Assembly: GCF_010728725.1 (NCBI RefSeq)
Contig: NZ_AP022606.1
Span: 4,650,001-4,714,000, forward strand
Direction: 5' to 3'
Length of the DNA stretch: 64,000 bases
DNA from: Mycobacterium branderi
GTDB taxonomy: Bacteria; Actinomycetota; Actinomycetes; Mycobacteriales; Mycobacteriaceae
The position numbers and the translations under genes were made by a program. Below the pieces are notes generated by a model. The model was given only the letters and a program-made list of their open reading frames with translations. It was not told the DNA's origin and did not search any database. Shown here in pieces: positions 58,185 through 64,000 of this stretch. The first letter of the stretch is position 1; every line of letters begins with the position of its first letter.

Positions 58185-59057
58185 ATGGCCCGAAACGCGG
58201 CGGCGCAGACAGCTTTTGGACCGATGGTGCTCGCGGCCATCGAACAACACGAGCCGCCCGGGCAGCGGTTGGTGGACGACGACCTAGCCGCCAAGTTCCT
58301 GCCGGCTCGCATGCGGTGGCTGGTGGCCGCGACACAGCCCGCGTTTGTCCGTCGTATGCTCGTCGCCGGTATGGACCGCGGCGGCCCGGGTCTGTGGTCC
58401 AACCTCGCCTGCCGCAAGCGCTACATCGCCGACAAGCTCCGCGAAGCGCTCGACGGCATCGACGCGGTCGTGGTCCTCGGTGCCGGATTGGACACGCGCG
58501 CTTACCATTTAGCGCAGACGAGCCACATCCCGGTCTTCGAGGTCGACCAGCCGGTCAACATCACCCGTAAAGCGGCGACGGTGCGACGGGTGCTGGGCGC
58601 GCTGCCGCGCTCGGTCCGGTTGGTGTCGGTCGACTTCGAGCGCGACGACCTGCTCACCACGCTGGCCGAGTTGGGTTACCGCACCGACTACCGCACCTTC
58701 TTCATCTGGGAAGGCGTGACCCAATACCTGACCGCCGACGCGGTGCGCTCCACGCTGGACGGGCTGAGGCCGGTGGCGCCGGGCAGCAGGCTGGTGTTCA
58801 CCTATGTCCGACGCGATTTCATCGACGGCGTCAACCTGTACGGCGCGCGTTCGCTCTACCGCAGAGTGCGCCAGCGGCAACAATTGTGGCACTTCGGAAT
58901 ACAGCCCGAGGAGATTCCGGGGTTTCTCGACGAGTTCGGTTGGCGGCTGGTGGAGCAGATCGGCCCTGACGAGATCGTCGAACGGTACGTCAAGCCGACC
59001 GGCCGCAACCTGTCCGCCTCGCAAGTCGAGTGGACGGCGTACGCCGAGAAGCGCTGA
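58185..59057 (+). CDS. S-adenosylmethionine-dependent methyltransferase (Rv2751-like)
   Basis: A 290-residue member of the mycobacterial LCMT/TIGR00027 family. The SAM site is VVLGAGLDTRAYHL, then FEVDQPVN and the FFIWEGVTQYLT motif. The C-terminus has RLVEQIGPDEIVERYVKP. Many paralogues exist in mycobacteria; substrates are mostly unknown. The ATG at 58185 follows the SDR stop by 2 bp and has a weak AGGTAG site. The third gene of a probable operon. Confidence 0.9.
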   Translation: MARNAAAQTAFGPMVLAAIEQHEPPGQRLVDDDLAAKFLPARMRWLVAATQPAFVRRMLVAGMDRGGPGLWSNLACRKRYIADKLREALDGIDAVVVLGAGLDTRAYHLAQTSHIPVFEVDQPVNITRKAATVRRVLGALPRSVRLVSVDFERDDLLTTLAELGYRTDYRTFFIWEGVTQYLTADAVRSTLDGLRPVAPGSRLVFTYVRRDFIDGVNLYGARSLYRRVRQRQQLWHFGIQPEEIPGFLDEFGWRLVEQIGPDEIVERYVKPTGRNLSASQVEWTAYAEKR

Positions 59058-59072
59058 GCCCTCCGCGCGCTG

Positions 59073-60749
59073 CTAAATCTCCAACACGGTCGGCACGATC
59101 ATCGGCTGGCGGCGATACGTCTCCCCCACCCACTTGCCGACCGTGCGGCGCACCGCCTGGGCGATCCGCACCGGATCCGTGACTTTTTCGGCCATCAGTC
59201 CTTCCAGCTCGGCCTCTACTTTGCGCACGGCCGGCTCCAGCGCCTTCGGGTCTTCGGAGAAACCGCGCGAATACAGGTGTGGCGGCGCCGCGGGCTGGCC
59301 GGTGCCACGCCGCACCACCACGGTTACCGCGACGAAACCCGATGACAGGATGAGCCGTTCGCCCAGCGTGATGTCGCCGACGTCGCCGGTGATCAGACCG
59401 TCGACGAACATCTTGCCCACGGGGACCGCGCCCGCGATGCTGGCCTGGCCGGCGACCAGATCGACGCTGACGCCGTTCTCCGCCAACAGGATCGACTCCT
59501 GTCGTACCCCGGTTCGGGCGGCCAGCTTGGCGTTGGCGCGCAGCATCCGCCAGGTGCCGTGCACCGGCATGACGTTGCGCGGCCGCACTCCGTTGTAGAG
59601 GAACAACAGCTCGCCCGCATAGGCGTGTCCGGAAACATGCACGCGCACTTGCTGATTGGTGACCACACGGGCGCCGATCTTGGACAGCGAGTCGATGACC
59701 CCGTAGACGGCTTCTTCGTTGCCCGGGATCAGCGACGACGACAGGATGACCAGGTCGTCGGCGGTCAGCGTGATGCTGCGATGCTCGCCGCGCGACATTC
59801 GCGACAACGCCGACATGGGCTCGCCCTGGGTGCCGGTGGTGATCAGCACTACCCGCTCGGGCGGCATCATCTCTGCGGCGCCGATGTCGAGCAGGTCGTT
59901 GTCGTCGACTCGCAGGAAGCCGAGCTCCCGGGCGATGCCCATGTTGCGCACCATCGACCGCCCGACGAACGACACCCGCCGGCCCAATGCCACTGCGGCG
60001 TCGCAGATCTGCTGCACCCTATCGACGTTGGAGGCGAAACACGCCACGATCACCCGGCCTTCCGCGCCGCGGATCAGCCGGTGCAGCGTCGGGCCGACCT
60101 CGCTTTCGCTCGGCCCGACACCGGGAATCTCGGCGTTGGTCGAGTCACACAGGAACAGGTCCACGCCGTCGTCGCCGAGCCGCGACATCCCGGGCAGGTC
60201 GGTGGGACGCCCGTCGAGCGGAAGCTGGTCGAGCTTGATGTCGCCGGTGTGCAAGACGGTTCCCGCGCCGGTGCGCACCGCGATCGCCAGCGCGTCGGGG
60301 ATGGAGTGGTTGACCGCGAAGTACTCGCACTCGAATACCCCGTGGGTGCTGCGCTGACCCTCCGACACCTCGAAGAACACCGGCTTGAGTTGGTGCTCAC
60401 GGCATTTCGCGGCCACCAGCGCCAGGGTGAACTTCGAGCCCACCACCGGAATGTCGGGGCGCAGCTTGAGCAAAAACGGAATCGCGCCGATGTGGTCCTC
60501 GTGCGCGTGGGTCAGCACCAGCGCCTCGACGTCGTCGAGCCGGTCTTCGATATGACGCAGATCGGGCAGGATCAGGTCGACGGCCGGCTCGTCGTGAGTC
60601 GGGAACATCACCCCGCAGTCGATGATCAGCAGCCGGCCGAGATGCTCGAAAACGGTCATGTTGCGGCCGATTTCGCTGATGCCGCCGAGCGCGGTAACCC
60701 GCAACCCGCCAGGAGTCAGGGGACCCGGCGGGGAGAGGTCTTGGTTCAC
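59073..60749 (-). CDS. rnj: Ribonuclease J
   Basis: A metallo-beta-lactamase RNase with 5'-exonuclease and endonuclease activity, 558 residues. LTHAHEDHIGAIPFLL is the zinc-binding motif, and HTGDIKLD, CDSTNAEIPG (beta-CASP start) and VHVSGHAYAGELLFLY belong to the RNase J family. The C-terminal domain ends with YRRQPMIVPTVLEI. M. tuberculosis Rv2752c has the same length with the GTG at 60749. Mutations in the homologue are linked to drug tolerance, from memory. The last gene of the thyX-dapA-rnj run. Confidence 0.95.
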   Translation of the reverse strand: MNQDLSPPGPLTPGGLRVTALGGISEIGRNMTVFEHLGRLLIIDCGVMFPTHDEPAVDLILPDLRHIEDRLDDVEALVLTHAHEDHIGAIPFLLKLRPDIPVVGSKFTLALVAAKCREHQLKPVFFEVSEGQRSTHGVFECEYFAVNHSIPDALAIAVRTGAGTVLHTGDIKLDQLPLDGRPTDLPGMSRLGDDGVDLFLCDSTNAEIPGVGPSESEVGPTLHRLIRGAEGRVIVACFASNVDRVQQICDAAVALGRRVSFVGRSMVRNMGIARELGFLRVDDNDLLDIGAAEMMPPERVVLITTGTQGEPMSALSRMSRGEHRSITLTADDLVILSSSLIPGNEEAVYGVIDSLSKIGARVVTNQQVRVHVSGHAYAGELLFLYNGVRPRNVMPVHGTWRMLRANAKLAARTGVRQESILLAENGVSVDLVAGQASIAGAVPVGKMFVDGLITGDVGDITLGERLILSSGFVAVTVVVRRGTGQPAAPPHLYSRGFSEDPKALEPAVRKVEAELEGLMAEKVTDPVRIAQAVRRTVGKWVGETYRRQPMIVPTVLEI

Positions 60750-60756
60750 CTCAGGT

Positions 60757-62460
<1,704 letters not shown>

Positions 62461-62517
62461 ATGGTCGGCGGGGACGGTGTTGATCGAGCGAGCCCTGAAC
62501 GACCAGGATTGCCCTGC

Positions 62518-63474
62518 ATGAGCCCCTTGCTGTGGGACCAACACGCGTGCCTGCCGCTGCAGCTCGACGCCGACGTTTCGGAGTTGACCCGCTATCAGCG
62601 GCCGAGCGGGGCATTCGTGTCCGTCAACGCCGGCTACGCGCCGCACTCGTTCCACGACGCGACAGCGTTGTTGAACCATTTCCGGCGGGCCATCGACGCC
62701 CACCCCCACCTCGAGTTGGCCCTCGCCGCAGAGGATGTCCCGACGATCGCCCGCTCGGGCCGCACCGCGGTGGCCTTCGACCTGGAAGACTCGCGGCCGC
62801 TGGACGGCGATCTCGACAACGTACGGGTGTTCGTCGACCTCGGCGTGCGCACGATGCTGCCCACCTACAACCACGCCAATGCCGCTGGCTCGGGATGCCT
62901 CGACGCCCGCGACGACGGGCTGACGGCCTGGGGTCGCTCGCTGGTCGCCGCGATGAACGCCGCGGGCATGGTGCCCGACGGCTCGCACTGCAGCGTACGC
63001 ACCGGCCTGGATATGTGCGAAATCTCAAGCGGCCCAGTCGTTTACAGCCATTCCTGCATGCGGGCGGTGTGGGATCACCCGCGCAACATCACCGACGACC
63101 AGGCCCGCGCCTGCGCGGGCACGGGCGGCGTCGTCGGGATCACCGGCGTCGGGATCTTCCTCGGCCCCAATACCCCCACCCTGGAGGCGATGACCCGCCA
63201 CCTCGAATACGCCGTCGAACTGGTCGGCATCGACCACGTCGGGATCAGCACCGACTTCTCCTTCGACCACGCTGACTTCGTCGCGGAACTGCGAGCCAAC
63301 CCGCAACTTTTCGACGCCAGCTACACGCGGTGGGGGCCCATCGAGTGGATGCCGCCGGAAACATTCGTCACGATCGGCGAGCACCTGCGCGACCGCGGCT
63401 GGTCGGATGCCGACGTCACCGCGGTGCTGGGCGGGAACTTTCAGCTGGTCGCCCGCCAGGTGTGGTCTGGCTGA
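62518..63474 (+). CDS. Membrane dipeptidase-like protein (peptidase M19)
   Basis: A 318-residue zinc dipeptidase of the M19 (renal dipeptidase) family. [17 protein letters not shown] replaces the usual D-x-H-x-D metal motif with DQH, so one ligand deviates. [63 protein letters not shown] and HVGISTDF correspond to family motifs with His and Asp ligands. Substrate unknown. The ATG at 62518 fits the conserved start. M. tuberculosis has restriction-modification genes (hsdS/hsdM) after thyX instead, as I recall. Confidence 0.85.
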   Translation: MSPLLWDQHACLPLQLDADVSELTRYQRPSGAFVSVNAGYAPHSFHDATALLNHFRRAIDAHPHLELALAAEDVPTIARSGRTAVAFDLEDSRPLDGDLDNVRVFVDLGVRTMLPTYNHANAAGSGCLDARDDGLTAWGRSLVAAMNAAGMVPDGSHCSVRTGLDMCEISSGPVVYSHSCMRAVWDHPRNITDDQARACAGTGGVVGITGVGIFLGPNTPTLEAMTRHLEYAVELVGIDHVGISTDFSFDHADFVAELRANPQLFDASYTRWGPIEWMPPETFVTIGEHLRDRGWSDADVTAVLGGNFQLVARQVWSG

Positions 63475-63511
63475 GCGCGCGCGGTTCGTCCGCCTGCGCC
63501 GCGGCTTGGAG

Positions 63512-64000
63512 TCAATTGCGGCGGGCGAGCTTCTGCACCATGTTCGCGGCGACGAGATGGCCCATGTGAGCCATGCTTCTCAAGCCACGAGCCGTCTGGC
63601 GGGGGTGCTGGAGCAAGTTGGCGGTGCGGGGCCACCACCAGTAGCTGATCGACATGTTCTGGTCGATGCCCCAGACGGCGTGCCACCAGTAGGTGGGGAT
63701 GAAGAGCATGTCGCCAGGTTCGAGCTCGACGAGAGCTCGCTCTGCTTGAGCCCAGGCGGGGAATTGGGTCAGATCCGGGGAGGCGACGTTGACCTGGGAG
63801 ATGTGGTTGGCGACGTATCTGAAGGGGAAGGGGTAGACGCGGGCGATCTCCCGAGGCGGGCAGAGTATCACCTGCTTTCGGCCGCGGATCTGCGTCAGGA
63901 GGTTGTTGGCGGCGTCGTAGTGCAGCGGGGTTAAGTTGTTGCCGGGGCCGAACCAGAGACTCACGACGCCGTATTTGCCCTGGTCGACGAAGGCGGGAAA
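63512..64000 (-). CDS. JmjC/cupin-8-like protein, C-terminal part
   Basis: Partial; the frame is open to the right edge. 162 residues are visible. SLWFGPGNNLTPLHYDAANNLLTQIRGRKQVILCPP contains the HxD iron-binding pair, and GDMLFIPTYWWHAVWGI the distal His, as in Fe(II)/2-oxoglutarate-dependent cupin-8 hydroxylases. A Trp-rich strand (ISYWWWPRT) and helical end follow. Substrate unknown. It converges with the dipeptidase. Confidence 0.85.
   Translation of the reverse strand, partial: FPAFVDQGKYGVVSLWFGPGNNLTPLHYDAANNLLTQIRGRKQVILCPPREIARVYPFPFRYVANHISQVNVASPDLTQFPAWAQAERALVELEPGDMLFIPTYWWHAVWGIDQNMSISYWWWPRTANLLQHPRQTARGLRSMAHMGHLVAANMVQKLARRN

Overview
The window is high-GC actinobacterial DNA. 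Gene content and gene order identify it as the chromosome of a Mycobacterium, most likely a slow grower outside the M. tuberculosis complex. From memory, the backbone follows the M. tuberculosis order Rv2692 to Rv2754 almost gene for gene: ceoC, dut, cei, suhB, ppgK, sigA, sigB, ideR, sthA, nrdR, chiZ, lexA, fadE20, hflX, dapF, miaA, miaB, recX, recA, ephG, the psp genes, pgsA3, argA, ftsK, rnj, dapA and thyX. An ESX-5-type PE/PE/PPE cluster and an M. leprae-type RecA intein fit a slow-growing species. No rRNA, tRNA, IS element or CRISPR array was seen.

Layout. 1-7 kb: K+ uptake, membrane and nucleotide-pool genes, an inositol phosphatase and polyphosphate glucokinase. 7-14 kb: the primary and stress sigma factors (sigA, sigB) and the iron regulator ideR, with small conserved actinobacterial genes between them. 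14-24 kb: sthA, an accessory trypsin-like lipoprotein, hydrolase and PhzF genes, then the nrdR/chiZ/lexA SOS-linked block and a large LGFP-repeat envelope protein. 24-34 kb: TerC, fadE20 with a TetR-like operator, an accessory DEAD-box helicase, and one leftward operon of two DMT-like transporters, a dioxygenase-fold gene, miaA, dapF and hflX. 34-41 kb: a DUF349 protein, miaB, and a complete gluABCD amino-acid ABC transporter. 41-47 kb: recX and recA, then an inserted PE, PE-SVP, PPE and Clp-N cluster. 47-54 kb: glycosyltransferase, ephG, the clgR/pspA/pspM envelope-stress operon, pgsA3, argA and an accessory sugar-type MFS transporter. 54-64 kb: ftsK, a mycofactocin-type SDR neighbourhood, the thyX/dapA/rnj run, a dipeptidase and a partial JmjC-like protein at the right edge.

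The most notable features are as follows. (1) RecA carries an intact 364-residue intein with LAGLIDADG endonuclease motifs, while the M. tuberculosis intein site is empty. (2) A PE protein ends in a PPE-SVP module nearly duplicated in the adjacent PPE. It is preceded by a PE truncated before its secretion motif and followed by a stand-alone Clp N-domain gene. (3) Many genes look leaderless, with a TANNNT box 6-8 nt before the start codon. These include two very tight divergent pairs (dut/DUF3093 and miaB/gluA) and an identical 41-bp repeat placed the same way upstream of cei and ephG. (4) A 29-codon ORF is overlapped by one base with the MFS gene.

Rv homologies and comparisons with other genomes come from memory, not from a search. 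Promoters are motif-based predictions.
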